Notes: generated by a model not told the origin, from the letters alone. A stretch of 36,673 bases of DNA from Lysobacteraceae bacterium (GCA_024508915.1 JANINR010000071.1:1-36673); one strand, 5' to 3'; numbered from the stretch's first letter, positions 1 through 8,358 are shown. A program made the numbers and translations.

Positions 1-378
1 CGCCCGCTGCAGCGCCGCCTGCTGCGCGCCGGCGACGGGCCGGCCAGGCGCATCGCGCTCGGCATGCTGTGGGGCTGGATGCCGTGCGGCCTCAGCACCA
101 CGCTGCTCGCCGCGGCTTGGCTGCAGGCCGACGCGCGCAACGGCGCGCTGACGATGGCGGCGTTCGGGCTCGGCACGCTGCCGCTGATGGTGCCGCTGAC
201 ATGGTCGGGCGCGCGGCTGGGCCAGCGCCTGCAGCGAGGCCGCTGGCGCGTCGCGATGGCGGGACTCGTGCTGGCCGCAGGCGTGCTGGTGATGGCCGCG
301 CCCTGGCTGATGCACCAGCCCGCGCTGCACGGCGTGCTCGCCGCGCTCGGCTGCCTGCCGCGCGGCGTCGCGCCCTAG
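1..378 (+). CDS. Sulfite exporter TauE/SafE-like membrane protein, 3' part
   Basis: Only the C-terminal part is present; the frame is open from base 1 and ends with TAG at 376-378, so the start lies upstream of the window. The visible residues form hydrophobic helices around a GMLWGWMPCGLSTTLL segment and an AFGLGTLPLMVPL segment. This pattern is typical of the TauE/SafE (DsbD-like) inner-membrane family often found beside cbb3 oxidase maturation genes. The WxPCG cysteine motif suggests a role in metal or thiol handling rather than sulfite export, but that is family inference. The gene is convergent with the next one and the two stop codons overlap in a shared CTAG. Confidence 0.75.
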   Translation, partial: RPLQRRLLRAGDGPARRIALGMLWGWMPCGLSTTLLAAAWLQADARNGALTMAAFGLGTLPLMVPLTWSGARLGQRLQRGRWRVAMAGLVLAAGVLVMAAPWLMHQPALHGVLAALGCLPRGVAP

Positions 379-1646
379 CCGCGCAGCAGCTGCATCGCCA
401 CCGCGGCGAACAGCGACATCGCCAGGCCCGCAGCGACGCGCACGCCATAGGCGGCCCCGCCGCTGGCGAAAGCCAGCACCGACTTCGACAGCGCGGCCGC
501 GCAGAGCAACGCGATCACGCCCCATTGCGCATGCCGTGGATCGAGCGTGCCCGATGCCGACAGCTGCGCCACGCTCGCCGCGGCGGCATGCAGCTCGCCG
601 AGCGCCACCAGCGCCGACGCGAGCAGCGCACCGGCCTCGCCGAACCACAGGCGCATCCATGCCGAGAACAGCAACACCGCGGCGAGCACGAACGCCAGCG
701 CCAGCCCGTGGCTCAGGTGGAACGCGCGCGCAGGCGGCGCCTCGGGCAACGAGGCCGCCCCCGCGCCGCGGTGCAGGCCGAGCGCCCCGCCGGCGAGCAG
801 CACCAGGACCGTCGCCGCGAGCGGCAGCGCCATCTGCTTCAGCAGCGCGGGCGCGCCGGCGCCGAGGACGGCGATGAACAGGAGCAGCGATGCGACGTTG
901 GCGAGCAGCGCCGCCGCGACCGCAGGCGTGCGCAACGCGGGCTGCTCGCGCACGCGGCCGCCGAAGCCGGCGACCGCGGCCGTGGACGAGGCGAAGCCGG
1001 CGAAGAAGCCCGCCACCGGCAGGCCCCAGCGCGCGCCCACGGCGCGCAGCGCGACATGCCCTGCCATCCCCACCGCCATCACCAGCACGACGAATTTCCA
1101 CAGGAACGCCGGACGCAGCGCGCCCCACGGGTCGAGCGGATGGTCCGGCAGCAGCGGCAGCACGACGAGCGCGGCGGCGGCGAGCAGCAGCGCGTCCTGC
1201 ATTTCTCGCTCGCCCACGAGCTCGCGCACGAAGCGATGCAGTACCTGCTTGGCCTGCAGCAGGATGGCGCCGACCACGGCCAGTCCCGCGGCGAACGCCG
1301 GCGCGCGCATCGCGTACGCGGCGAGCACCGTGGTCATCAGCAGCGCGACTTCACCGGTCATGCCGGGGTCTTCGCGATGGCTCGCCCAGTAGCTGGCGAC
1401 GACGAGCGCGGCGACGGCCAGCAGCAGCACCGCCAGCACGCCGGTGCCGAGCTGCATCGCGGCGCCGGCGGCCAGCGCCAGCACCGCGTGGGTGCGGAGG
1501 CCGGCGCGGACCGAGCCGGTGGCCGCATGGCCGGCGTCGCCCCTGCGATCGCCGTCGCCGGCGCCATGGCGCTCGCGCACCACGCCGATCAGCAGGCCGA
1601 TGCCCAGCGCCGCGAGCCAGCCCCTCAGGTCCCCGATCCAGTCCAT
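375..1646 (-). CDS. MgtC/SapB family protein with DUF4010 domain
   Basis: A polytopic inner-membrane protein of 423 residues. The N-terminus (MDWIGDLRGWLAALGIGLLIGVVRER) is the classic MgtC/SapB opening with the GLLIG..RER signature. The remainder is a DUF4010-type run of roughly ten hydrophobic segments, including a GFFAGFASSTAAVAGFG motif. The molecular function of this family is not settled. I chose the start at 1646 because a GGAGG lies about five bases upstream and the MgtC homology begins there; the frame stays open much further 5' but carries no homology. A TACGAT at 1664-1669 on the minus strand could be the -10 box of a short leader. The 3' end overlaps the TauE-like gene in the shared CTAG. 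Confidence 0.85.
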   Translation of the reverse strand: MDWIGDLRGWLAALGIGLLIGVVRERHGAGDGDRRGDAGHAATGSVRAGLRTHAVLALAAGAAMQLGTGVLAVLLLAVAALVVASYWASHREDPGMTGEVALLMTTVLAAYAMRAPAFAAGLAVVGAILLQAKQVLHRFVRELVGEREMQDALLLAAAALVVLPLLPDHPLDPWGALRPAFLWKFVVLVMAVGMAGHVALRAVGARWGLPVAGFFAGFASSTAAVAGFGGRVREQPALRTPAVAAALLANVASLLLFIAVLGAGAPALLKQMALPLAATVLVLLAGGALGLHRGAGAASLPEAPPARAFHLSHGLALAFVLAAVLLFSAWMRLWFGEAGALLASALVALGELHAAAASVAQLSASGTLDPRHAQWGVIALLCAAALSKSVLAFASGGAAYGVRVAAGLAMSLFAAVAMQLLRG

Positions 1647-1710
1647 CCGGCCCTCCAGGGCACATCGTAAGCGAGGCAGGCCCGGCCCCGCGGCCCGTTC
1701 AGGTGGGATG

Positions 1711-1739
1711 TTGCAATGCACAAATCCCGGTGCTATGCT
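1711..1739 (+). promoter_or_regulatory. Phasin promoter with repeated TGC/CACAAA elements
   Basis: TTGCAA (1711-1716), a 17-bp spacer and TATGCT (1734-1739) with an extended TGC before the -10 box form a good sigma-70 promoter. It points at the phasin gene about 50 bp downstream. Two imperfect direct repeats flank the -10 box: TGCAATGCACAAATCCCGG at 1712-1730 and TGCACCGCACAAAACCGG at 1739-1756. They are candidate operators for a PhaR-type regulator, which in PHA-making bacteria represses phasin genes; that link is inference. Confidence 0.6.
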
Positions 1740-1787
1740 GCACCGCACAAAACCGGCAATCCCGCCGGGTCCCGCAGGAAAACCGCC

Positions 1788-2177
1788 ATGAACCAGATCA
1801 ACGAGCAGTTCGCCGCCGCGACCCGCCAGTTCGCGGACGCCGCCGCCCAGGCCAACCGCCTGGCCCTCGCCAACGCCCAGGACGTCTTCGCCCTGCAGCT
1901 GGCCACCCTCGAGAAGAACGCCGCCGCGACCTTCGCCTACCTCGGCGAGCTGGCCGAGGTGCGCGACGCCGACGGCTTCAAGGCCGTGCTGCCGAAGGGC
2001 GTGCAGGTCGCGCGCGAGAACGTCGAGCGCGCCGTCAGCACGGGCCAGGAAGTGCTGGGCCGCAGCGTGAAGGCGGGCGAGGCCATCGGCCAGATCGCCA
2101 AGGGCCAGTTCGAGGCCGCCACCGCGCAGGCCAAGGCCGGCGCCGAGCAGGTCGTGAAGGCCGCCAAGGCCAAGTAA
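1788..2177 (+). CDS. Phasin family protein
   Basis: Phasins are small amphipathic proteins that coat polyhydroxyalkanoate granules. This one has 129 residues, within the usual range. It begins MNQINEQFAAATRQFADAAAQANRLA and contains the phasin block ALQLATLEKNAAATFAYLGELAEVRDADGFKAV. Like most phasins it is Ala-rich, helical and without Cys or Trp, and it ends in a lysine-rich KAAKAK tail. The start at 1788 is preceded by AGGAA seven bases upstream. The gene has its own promoter and a strong terminator, so it is monocistronic. No PHA synthase or depolymerase gene is in the window; a general membrane or granule-associated role is possible. Confidence 0.85.
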   Translation: MNQINEQFAAATRQFADAAAQANRLALANAQDVFALQLATLEKNAAATFAYLGELAEVRDADGFKAVLPKGVQVARENVERAVSTGQEVLGRSVKAGEAIGQIAKGQFEAATAQAKAGAEQVVKAAKAK

Positions 2178-2225
2178 GGCACGCGCACCTGCGCGGCGCG
2201 CACCGCGCCGGCGCACGACCCACGG

Positions 2226-2254
2226 AAGCCCCGGCAGCGATGCCGGGGCTTTTT
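2226..2254 (+). terminator. Rho-independent terminator after the phasin gene
   Basis: An 11-bp perfect stem AAGCCCCGGCA (2226-2236) pairs with TGCCGGGGCTT (2241-2251) around a GCGA tetraloop, followed by a T-run to 2254. It ends the phasin transcript just before the promoter of the riboswitch-controlled gene. Confidence 0.92.
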
Positions 2255-2268
2255 CATGTGCGGCGGGC

Positions 2269-2274
2269 TACAAT
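2269..2274 (+). promoter_or_regulatory. -10 box of the Mn exporter transcript
   Basis: TACAAT sits seven bases before position 2281, where the conserved riboswitch sequence begins. No convincing -35 box is visible; the region it would occupy overlaps the preceding terminator. Confidence 0.6.
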
Positions 2275-2280
2275 GCGCGC

Positions 2281-2440
2281 GTCATCGGGGAGTAGCCGCC
2301 CCGCCGCGACCAGCGCGCTGCGCGATCGCGGCAGGAGTCCGCGTCAACACACTTGGCCCGCAGGCCATGGCGCGGACGGTCCCGGTTCCCGCAGCATCCG
2401 CTCGACGGGAACCTTCCTGGCAAGACCTTTGACCATGCGG
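2281..2440 (+). ncRNA. yybP-ykoY manganese riboswitch
   Basis: The leader carries conserved blocks of the Mn2+-sensing yybP-ykoY aptamer in the expected order: TCGGGGAGTAGCC (2285-2297), GTCAACACACTTGGCC (2343-2358) followed by GCAGGCCATGGC, and CAAGACCTTTGACC (2421-2434) as the closing strand. GTCA at 2281-2284 can pair with TGAC at 2430-2433 to close the outer helix. The aptamer appears to start at or near the transcription start. In known cases Mn2+ binding turns on exporter expression. The adjacent gene is of the GDT1/UPF0016 type, one of the standard targets, which supports the call. Exact edges and the expression platform (about 2435-2497) are not resolved by eye. Confidence 0.88.
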
Positions 2441-2497
2441 CGCCACGATGGCCGGGGCGCGGCATGGTCATGCGTCCCTGCCGGCCTGGTGCATGCA

Positions 2498-3076
2498 ATG
2501 GAAGCCTTCCTCATCTCCACCGGCGTGGTGGCGCTCGCCGAGATCGGCGACAAGACGCAGCTGCTCGCCTTCCTGCTCGCCGCCCGCTTCCGCAGGCCGT
2601 GGCCCATCGTCGCCGGCATCCTCGCCGCGACCCTCGCCAACCATGCGCTCGCGGGCGCGGCCGGCGCGTGGCTGATGGCGGTCGCCGGGCCCGTCGTCAT
2701 GCGCTGGGTGCTCGGCATCTCGTTCCTGGCGATGGCGGCGTGGACGCTGGTGCCCGACCACGTCGGCGAGGACGACGTCGCGCCGCGCAGCGGTCGCGGC
2801 GTGTTCCTCACCACGCTGCTCGCGTTCTTCCTCGCCGAGATGGGCGACAAGACGCAGGTCGCCACGGTGGCGCTCGCCGCGAAGTACGCAATGCCGGTCG
2901 CGGTGGTCGCGGGCACCACGCTGGGCATGATGATCGCGAACGTGCCCGCGGTGTTCCTGGGCGACCGCCTGTTGCGGAAGATGCCGGTGCGCCTCGTGCA
3001 CGGCGTCGCCGCGGCGCTGTTCGCCGTGCTCGGGATCGCGACGCTGGCGGGGGCGGCCGCGGCCTTCGGCTTCTGA
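2498..3076 (+). CDS. TMEM165/GDT1 (UPF0016) family Mn2+ exporter
   Basis: An inner-membrane cation transporter of 192 residues. It has the internal duplication of the family: two E-x-G-D-K-T-Q motifs, EIGDKTQ at residues 15-21 and EMGDKTQ at 114-120, each in a hydrophobic half and joined by a polar loop near residues 88-103. Bacterial members such as MneA export manganese, and the upstream Mn riboswitch supports the same substrate here. The start at ATG 2498 begins at the family's usual MEAFLxS; a GTG nine bases upstream (2489) is in frame and cannot be excluded, since neither has a clear ribosome binding site. The stop codon overlaps the terminator of the facing RND operon. Confidence 0.88.
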   Translation: MEAFLISTGVVALAEIGDKTQLLAFLLAARFRRPWPIVAGILAATLANHALAGAAGAWLMAVAGPVVMRWVLGISFLAMAAWTLVPDHVGEDDVAPRSGRGVFLTTLLAFFLAEMGDKTQVATVALAAKYAMPVAVVAGTTLGMMIANVPAVFLGDRLLRKMPVRLVHGVAAALFAVLGIATLAGAAAAFGF

Positions 3077-3109
3077 AAAAAGGAAGGGGCCCCGTGCGGG
3101 CCCCTTCCT
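3076..3109 (-). terminator. Terminator of the RND efflux operon
   Basis: A perfect 12-bp stem, AGGAAGGGGCCC (3081-3092) with GGGCCCCTTCCT (3098-3109), has a 5-nt loop. On the minus strand it is followed by a run of six T (the A-run at 3076-3081). It is oriented for the efflux permease gene, but its hairpin may also stop readthrough from the plus-strand Mn exporter. Confidence 0.88.
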
Positions 3110-3139
3110 GCGCGTGCGCCTGCGCGGCGTCGCCCGCGG

Positions 3140-6100
3140 CTACAGCGTGCTTTCGCGTTTCACGTGCACCGGCGGCGCGTCGAGCTTGTCGCCCAGGCTG
3201 CGCCGCACGATCGTGTAGAACACCGGGATGAACAGCAGGCCGAGGAAGGTGGCGAACAGCATGCCGCCGATCACGCCCGTGCCGATCGCATGCCGCGCGT
3301 TCGCGCCGGCGCCGGTGGACACCGCCAGCGGCAGCACACCGCAGATGAAGGCCAGCGACGTCATCAGGATCGGGCGCAGGCGCAGCTTCGCGGCCTCCAC
3401 CACCGCGACGGCGAGCGGTCGGCCCGCATTGCGCTCCTGGATGGCGAATTCCACGATCAGGATCGCGTTCTTCGCCGCCAGGCCGATGACGGTGATCAGG
3501 CCGATCTTGAAGTAGATGTCGTTGGGCAGGCCGCGCAGCATGGACAGCACCACCGCGCCGAGCACGCCGACCGGCACCACCAGCAACACCGACACCGGCA
3601 CCGACCAGCTCTCGTAGAGCGCGGCCAGGCACAGGAACACGACCACGATCGACAGCACCATCAGCATCGTGGTCTGGCTGCCGGACAGGATCTCCTGGTG
3701 CGACTGGCCGGCCCAGTCGTAGCCGAAGCCCTGCGGCAGGTCGTTCTCGACGATGTGCTGCATCGCATCCATCGCCTCGCCGGAACTGCGGCCCGGCGCC
3801 TGCGAACCGACGATCTCCACCGCGGCGAAGCCGTTGTAGCGGGTCAGCGAGGGCTCGGCGACGGTCCATTCCGAGGAGACGACGTTGCTCAGCGGGATCA
3901 TCCGCGGCACGCCGTTCGCGCCAGCGCTGCCCTGCGCCGGGGTGTAGAAATGCGCGAGCGACTCCTCGCCGGTGCGGAACTGCGCATCGGCCTGCATCGT
4001 CACGCGCTTGACGCGCCCGCCCTGCACGAAGTCGTTGACGTACACCGGCGCCAGCATCAGCTGGATCGCGCTGTAGATGTCGCCGACAGACAGGCCCATC
4101 GCCTGCGCCTGCACGCGGTCCACGTCCAGCTTCAGCTGCGGCGAGGGCGCCAGCGTGTTCGGGCGCACGCCCACCAGCACCGGATTCTCCGCCGCCTTGC
4201 CGAGCAGCGTGCCCATCGCCTGCGCGAGCGCCGCGCGGCCCGCGCCGCTGCGGTCCTGCAGGTACATGTCGAAGCCGCCGAACGCGCCCAGGCCGTTCAC
4301 CGTCGGCAGGTTCAGCACGAAGACCTGCGCCTCGCGGATGCCGAACAGGGCCATGTTCGCGTTCTGGATGAACTCGCTGGCCGTGACCTTGCGCTCGCTC
4401 CAGGGCTTGAGCTTGATGAACGCCATGCCGACGTTCTCGCCCTGGCCGACGAAGCTGAAACCCGCGACCTGCATCATGCCGTCGAAGCCTTCCTGCTTCT
4501 CGATCGCGTGGCGCATCTCCTCGAACACCGCGTCGGTGCGGCGCAGCGTCGCGCCCGGCGGCAGCTGCACGATCGCCAGCGCGTAGCCCTGGTCCTCCTC
4601 GGGCAGGAAGCTGCCGGGCATCTTCCAGAACAGGAAGCCGCACAGCAGCGCCAGCGCCGCGAACACCGCCATCCAGCGCGGCGCGTGCCGCACGGCGACT
4701 CCGATGTGCCGCACGTAGATCGTGGACAGGCGGTCGTACACCCGGTTGAAGCGGCGGAAGATCGGGTTGCGGCTGTCCTGGTGGCCGGTCGGCTTGAGCA
4801 GGTTCGCGCACAGCGCCGGGGTGAAGCCGAGCGCGAGGAAGGCCGAGAACACCATCGCCATCGCGATCGTCAGCGCGAACTGCTTGTAGACCGCGCCGGC
4901 GCTGCCGGCCTGCAGCGCGCTGGGCACGAACACCGCCGCCAGCACCACGGTGATCGCGATCACCGCGCCGCTGATCTGGTGCATCGCCTTGATCGTGGCC
5001 TCGTAGGGCGACAGGCCCTCCTCGGTCATGATGCGCTCGACGTTCTCGATCACGACGATCGCGTCGTCCACCACGATGCCGATCGCCAGCACCATGCCGA
5101 ACAGGCTGAGCTGGTTGATCGAGAAGCCGATGATGTACATGCCCAGGAACGTGCCGAGCAGCGCGACCGGGATCACCAGCGTCGGGATCAGCGTGGCGCG
5201 GATGTTCTGCAGGAACAGCAGGATCACCAGGAACACGAGGACCATGGCCTCGATGAGGGTCTTGATCACTTCCTCGACCGAGATCCGCACGAAGTCGGAG
5301 CTGTCGTACGGCGAGAACCACTTCACGCCCTGCGGGAAGCTGGGCTGCAGCTGGTCCATGCGCGTCTTCACCGCCGCCGCCACCGCCAGCGCGTTCGCGC
5401 CCGGCGCCAGCTGCACGGCGAAGCCGGCCGCCGGCTGCCCGTTCCACTTCAGGTCGAAGCCCTGCGCCGAGCCGGACAGCTCGATGCGCGCGACGTCCTT
5501 CAGCCGCACCGCCGCGCCCGAGGCTTCGGTGCGCAGCAGGATCTGCTCGAACTCCTCCGGCGTGGAGAAGCGGCCTTCCGCCGACACCGACGCGGTGATC
5601 ATCTGCGTCTCGGGCGAAGGTTCGCCGCCGATCGAGCCCGCCGAGAACTGCACGTTCTGGCCGCGCACCGCCTGCAGCACCTGCGAGGCCGACAGGCCGT
5701 AGGCGCGCAGCTGGTCCGGGTTCAACCAGATGTGCATCGCGTACTCGCCGCCGAACAGCTGCGCGCTGCCGACGCCGGGCACGCGCGAGATCTGGTCGAG
5801 CACGCGCGAGGCGATCAGGTCGGACAGTTCGTCCTTGCCGATCGCCGGGTTGCTCGAGATCAGCGACACCACCATCAGGAAGCCGGAGTTGGCCTTCTGC
5901 ACGGTGACGCCCTGCTGCACGACCTCGGTGGGCAGGCGCGGCGTGGCCTGCGACACCTTGTTCTGCACCTGCATCTGCGCGGTGTCCGGGTCGGTGCCCG
6001 GCTTGAAGGTCAGGTTGATCGACGCGCCGCCGCTCGAGCTCGACGAGGAGCTGAAGTAGTCGAGGTTGTCGATGCCCGTGAGCTGCTGCTCGATGATCTG

Positions 6101-6286
6101 CGTGACCGCCTTCTCGGTGGTCTCGGCGTCGGCACCCGGATAGCCTGCGTTGACCGAGACCTGGGTCGGCGCGATGTTCGGATAGGACTCGACGCCCAGG
6201 CTGCGGATCGACAGGCCGCCGGCGATCACGATCAGGATCGCGATCACCCAGGCGAAGACCGGATGGTCGATGAAATAGCGGGACAT
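3140..6286 (-). CDS. RND multidrug efflux permease (AcrB/MexB type, HAE-1)
   Basis: A proton-driven inner-membrane pump subunit of 1048 residues, the normal family length. It opens MSRYFIDHPVFAWVIAILI like AcrB/MexB, followed by the first porter region with PGADAETTEKAVTQ. The TM4 proton-relay aspartates are the GIVVDDAIVVIENVER motif (D407, D408), and the second half repeats the fold with GLAAKNAILIVEFA. A run of seven serines in YFSSSSSSSGGASI occupies a loop of the porter domain. It is translated right after the adaptor gene: three bases separate the adaptor stop from this start, and GGAGG lies inside the adaptor's last codons. No outer-membrane channel gene is adjacent, so it probably borrows a TolC/OprM elsewhere. 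The substrate cannot be read from sequence. Confidence 0.95.
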   Translation of the reverse strand: MSRYFIDHPVFAWVIAILIVIAGGLSIRSLGVESYPNIAPTQVSVNAGYPGADAETTEKAVTQIIEQQLTGIDNLDYFSSSSSSSGGASINLTFKPGTDPDTAQMQVQNKVSQATPRLPTEVVQQGVTVQKANSGFLMVVSLISSNPAIGKDELSDLIASRVLDQISRVPGVGSAQLFGGEYAMHIWLNPDQLRAYGLSASQVLQAVRGQNVQFSAGSIGGEPSPETQMITASVSAEGRFSTPEEFEQILLRTEASGAAVRLKDVARIELSGSAQGFDLKWNGQPAAGFAVQLAPGANALAVAAAVKTRMDQLQPSFPQGVKWFSPYDSSDFVRISVEEVIKTLIEAMVLVFLVILLFLQNIRATLIPTLVIPVALLGTFLGMYIIGFSINQLSLFGMVLAIGIVVDDAIVVIENVERIMTEEGLSPYEATIKAMHQISGAVIAITVVLAAVFVPSALQAGSAGAVYKQFALTIAMAMVFSAFLALGFTPALCANLLKPTGHQDSRNPIFRRFNRVYDRLSTIYVRHIGVAVRHAPRWMAVFAALALLCGFLFWKMPGSFLPEEDQGYALAIVQLPPGATLRRTDAVFEEMRHAIEKQEGFDGMMQVAGFSFVGQGENVGMAFIKLKPWSERKVTASEFIQNANMALFGIREAQVFVLNLPTVNGLGAFGGFDMYLQDRSGAGRAALAQAMGTLLGKAAENPVLVGVRPNTLAPSPQLKLDVDRVQAQAMGLSVGDIYSAIQLMLAPVYVNDFVQGGRVKRVTMQADAQFRTGEESLAHFYTPAQGSAGANGVPRMIPLSNVVSSEWTVAEPSLTRYNGFAAVEIVGSQAPGRSSGEAMDAMQHIVENDLPQGFGYDWAGQSHQEILSGSQTTMLMVLSIVVVFLCLAALYESWSVPVSVLLVVPVGVLGAVVLSMLRGLPNDIYFKIGLITVIGLAAKNAILIVEFAIQERNAGRPLAVAVVEAAKLRLRPILMTSLAFICGVLPLAVSTGAGANARHAIGTGVIGGMLFATFLGLLFIPVFYTIVRRSLGDKLDAPPVHVKRESTL

Positions 6287-6289
6287 GGA

Positions 6290-7492
6290 TCAGCCTCCGG
6301 TCTTGGCGGCCGGCGCGGCCTGCTTCGCCGGCGCGGCGCCGGGCTTGCCGCCGGCGCCCTGCGCGGCATCACCCGCCGCCGGCACGGCCTTGGCCGGCAT
6401 GCCGACCTGCACCCGCTGCAGCCCGGACACGATCACCTGGTCGCCATCGGCGACGCCGCTGCTCACCACCCAGTCGCTGCCCTGCTGGCGCGCGGTGACG
6501 ACGTCCTTGCGCGCGACCTTGCCGTCCTTGCCGACGACCAGCACGTACGCGCCCTGCGGGTCGCGCTGCACGGCCACCTGCGGCACCAGGAACGCGGCGT
6601 GCTCCTGGCCGAGCACCGCGCGCAGGGTCACGAAGGTGCCCGGCAGCAGCACGCCGTCGGGGTTGGCGATGCGCGCGCGCAGCTGCACCGCGCCGGTGGA
6701 CGGATCCACCGTGTCGCCGGAGAAGTCGAGCGTGCCGGCGCGATCGTACGGCGTGCCGTCGGGCAGCAGCACCTGGATGCGCGAGGCGCCGGCGGCCGCC
6801 GGCGCGAGCTTGCGGATGTTCGCCAGTTCCGCGACGCCCACCGAGAAGTCGATGTACATCGGGTCGAGCTGGTCGACGGTGGTGAGCAGCGTGGCGTCGC
6901 CCTGCCCGACCAGCGCGCCCTCCGTGACCTGCTGCTTGCCGGCGCGGCCGCTGATCGGCGCGCGTACCGTCGCATAGCCGAGGTTGATCTGCGCCGCCTG
7001 CAACGCCGCGCGCGCCGCCTGCACCGCGGCGGCGCTGGTGCGCTCGGCGGCGACGGCGTTGTCGTAGTCGGCCTGGGAAATGAATTTCGCGCCGATCAGC
7101 CCGCGCGCGCGCTCGGCGGCGGCGTGGGAGTTGGCGGCGTTGGCCTGCGCCTGCGCCAGGGCCCCCTGCGCCTGCGCGACGGTGGCGGAGAGCTGGGCGG
7201 GATCGATCTGGAACAGCACCTGCCCCTTGCGGACGTCCGTGCCTTCCTCGTACAGCCGGCGCTGCAGCACGCCCGGCACGCGCGCGCGCACGTCGGCACT
7301 GCGGAATGCGGACAATCGGCCGACGGCTTCCTTGGCGATCGGCACGTCGCCCTGCTGCATCACCACGACGCCGACTTCCGGCGGGGGCATGCCGCCACCG
7401 GGACCGCCCTGCGCGGCACCCTCCTGCTTCGAGCAGGCGCCAGCGGCGAGGAACGCGGTCGACAAAGCGAGCACTACGAGCGGACGGTGCAT
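6290..7492 (-). CDS. RND efflux periplasmic adaptor (AcrA/MexA type) lipoprotein
   Basis: The membrane-fusion subunit that bridges the pump and the outer-membrane channel; 400 residues from ATG 7492. That start has GAGG seven bases upstream and is preferred over the TTG at 7498. The N-terminus is a signal peptide ending in a lipobox (LAAGAC), so the mature protein is lipid-anchored at that Cys. Next come the first lipoyl half (ARVPGVLQRRLYEEGTDVRKGQVLFQID), an alanine-rich helical hairpin, the second half (YATVRAPISGRAG), and the beta-barrel with PDGVLLPGTFVTLRA. The tail after about residue 365 is a low-complexity Ala/Gly/Lys/Pro stretch. First gene of the two-gene operon with the permease. 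No regulator gene is adjacent. Confidence 0.94.
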   Translation of the reverse strand: MHRPLVVLALSTAFLAAGACSKQEGAAQGGPGGGMPPPEVGVVVMQQGDVPIAKEAVGRLSAFRSADVRARVPGVLQRRLYEEGTDVRKGQVLFQIDPAQLSATVAQAQGALAQAQANAANSHAAAERARGLIGAKFISQADYDNAVAAERTSAAAVQAARAALQAAQINLGYATVRAPISGRAGKQQVTEGALVGQGDATLLTTVDQLDPMYIDFSVGVAELANIRKLAPAAAGASRIQVLLPDGTPYDRAGTLDFSGDTVDPSTGAVQLRARIANPDGVLLPGTFVTLRAVLGQEHAAFLVPQVAVQRDPQGAYVLVVGKDGKVARKDVVTARQQGSDWVVSSGVADGDQVIVSGLQRVQVGMPAKAVPAAGDAAQGAGGKPGAAPAKQAAPAAKTGG

Positions 7493-7659
7493 GTGCAAAC
7501 CTCGTGGGAGAGGATGGGAAGAACGGAGACGGAGGCGCGAATCGGCCTGATTCCTATACCGGCGAGTCTAGCATTGACCCCCGGTCGCGCGCCGTGCCGG
7601 AAGTCGGGGTCGCCCGGTCGATGAGACGCCGGGCGGGGCGATGGTTGCCGCCCCGCGGC

Positions 7660-8358
7660 TCAGGGCCTGAGATCGAGCCGCGCGGCCAGTGCGGCCGGAT
7701 CGGGCGCGGCCTGCCAGGGCAGCCAGCCGAGGCAGGGCGCGGGCAGCCTGGCCGCCAGCAGGGCCCGGTTTTCGTCGATCCGCAGCATCGCCGGGTCCAC
7801 GCCGCTGCCGATCCAGCCGACCAGCCGGCAGCCGTCTGCGGCGATGGCGCGGGCGCTGAGGATCGCGTGGTTGAGGCAACCCAGGCGCAGGCCCACGACC
7901 AGCACGACCGGCAGCTGCAACGCGCGCACCAGGTCCGCCTGCATGAGATCGGTCGCCAGGGGCGCGGCCCAGCCGCCCACGCCTTCGACGACCACCGCAT
8001 CGGCCTCCGCGGCGAGGCGCGCGTACGCCTCGCGCATCGGCGCCAGGTCCACGGCGATGCCGGCTTCGCGCGCGGCGATCTCCGGTGCCAGCGGCGCGGG
8101 CAACGCATACGGATTGACGTCCCCGTATGCCGGGCGCGGATCGCTCGCCGCCTGCAGCGCCAGCGCGTCCTCGTTGCGCAGCCCGGCGGGCGTCGACTCG
8201 CAGCCGCTGGCCAGCGGCTTCATGCCGACGGCGCGCAGGCCGCGCGCGCGCAGGGCATGCAGGAGCGTGCAGCTCGACAGCGTCTTGCCGATGCCGGTAT
8301 CCGTGCCGGTGACGAACACGCCGCCGGCCCATGCGTCGCGGTGCGCGTCGGCGCTCAT
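7660..8358 (-). CDS. bioD: Dethiobiotin synthetase
   Basis: ATP-dependent carboxylase that closes the ureido ring of dethiobiotin from 7,8-diaminopelargonate and CO2, the penultimate step of biotin synthesis. It has 232 residues, typical for BioD. The P-loop GTDTGIGKT is at residues 18-26, followed by the substrate lysine region GMKPLASGCE and the VVVEGVGGWAAPL block. The start codon overlaps the stop of the upstream TMEM175-like gene (ATGA at 8355-8358), so the two are translationally coupled. No other bio gene is in the window. Confidence 0.95.
   Translation of the reverse strand: MSADAHRDAWAGGVFVTGTDTGIGKTLSSCTLLHALRARGLRAVGMKPLASGCESTPAGLRNEDALALQAASDPRPAYGDVNPYALPAPLAPEIAAREAGIAVDLAPMREAYARLAAEADAVVVEGVGGWAAPLATDLMQADLVRALQLPVVLVVGLRLGCLNHAILSARAIAADGCRLVGWIGSGVDPAMLRIDENRALLAARLPAPCLGWLPWQAAPDPAALAARLDLRP

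Noticed and set aside
69-1670. Very long plus-strand frame rich in Arg, Ala, Gln and His opposite the MgtC/DUF4010 gene
   Set aside because: Low-complexity shadow of a GC-rich gene on the other strand; the minus-strand frame has clear family motifs and membrane helices.
1647-2216. 5' extension of the MgtC/DUF4010 frame antisense to the phasin gene
   Set aside because: No homology, runs through the phasin promoter and coding region; the MgtC opening sequence and a GGAGG place the start at 1646.
5997-6060. Run of serine codons in the RND permease as a possible repeat or frameshift
   Set aside because: The frame stays open and the surrounding residues match the family; it is a loop with Ser-rich composition.
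3164-7624. 1486-codon plus-strand frame across the RND operon
   Set aside because: Antisense shadow full of Arg/His/Gln; the minus-strand adaptor and permease are unambiguous.
7633-7656. CGGGGCG/CGCCCCG hairpin downstream of bioD
   Set aside because: Short stem without T-run on either strand; too weak to report as a terminator.
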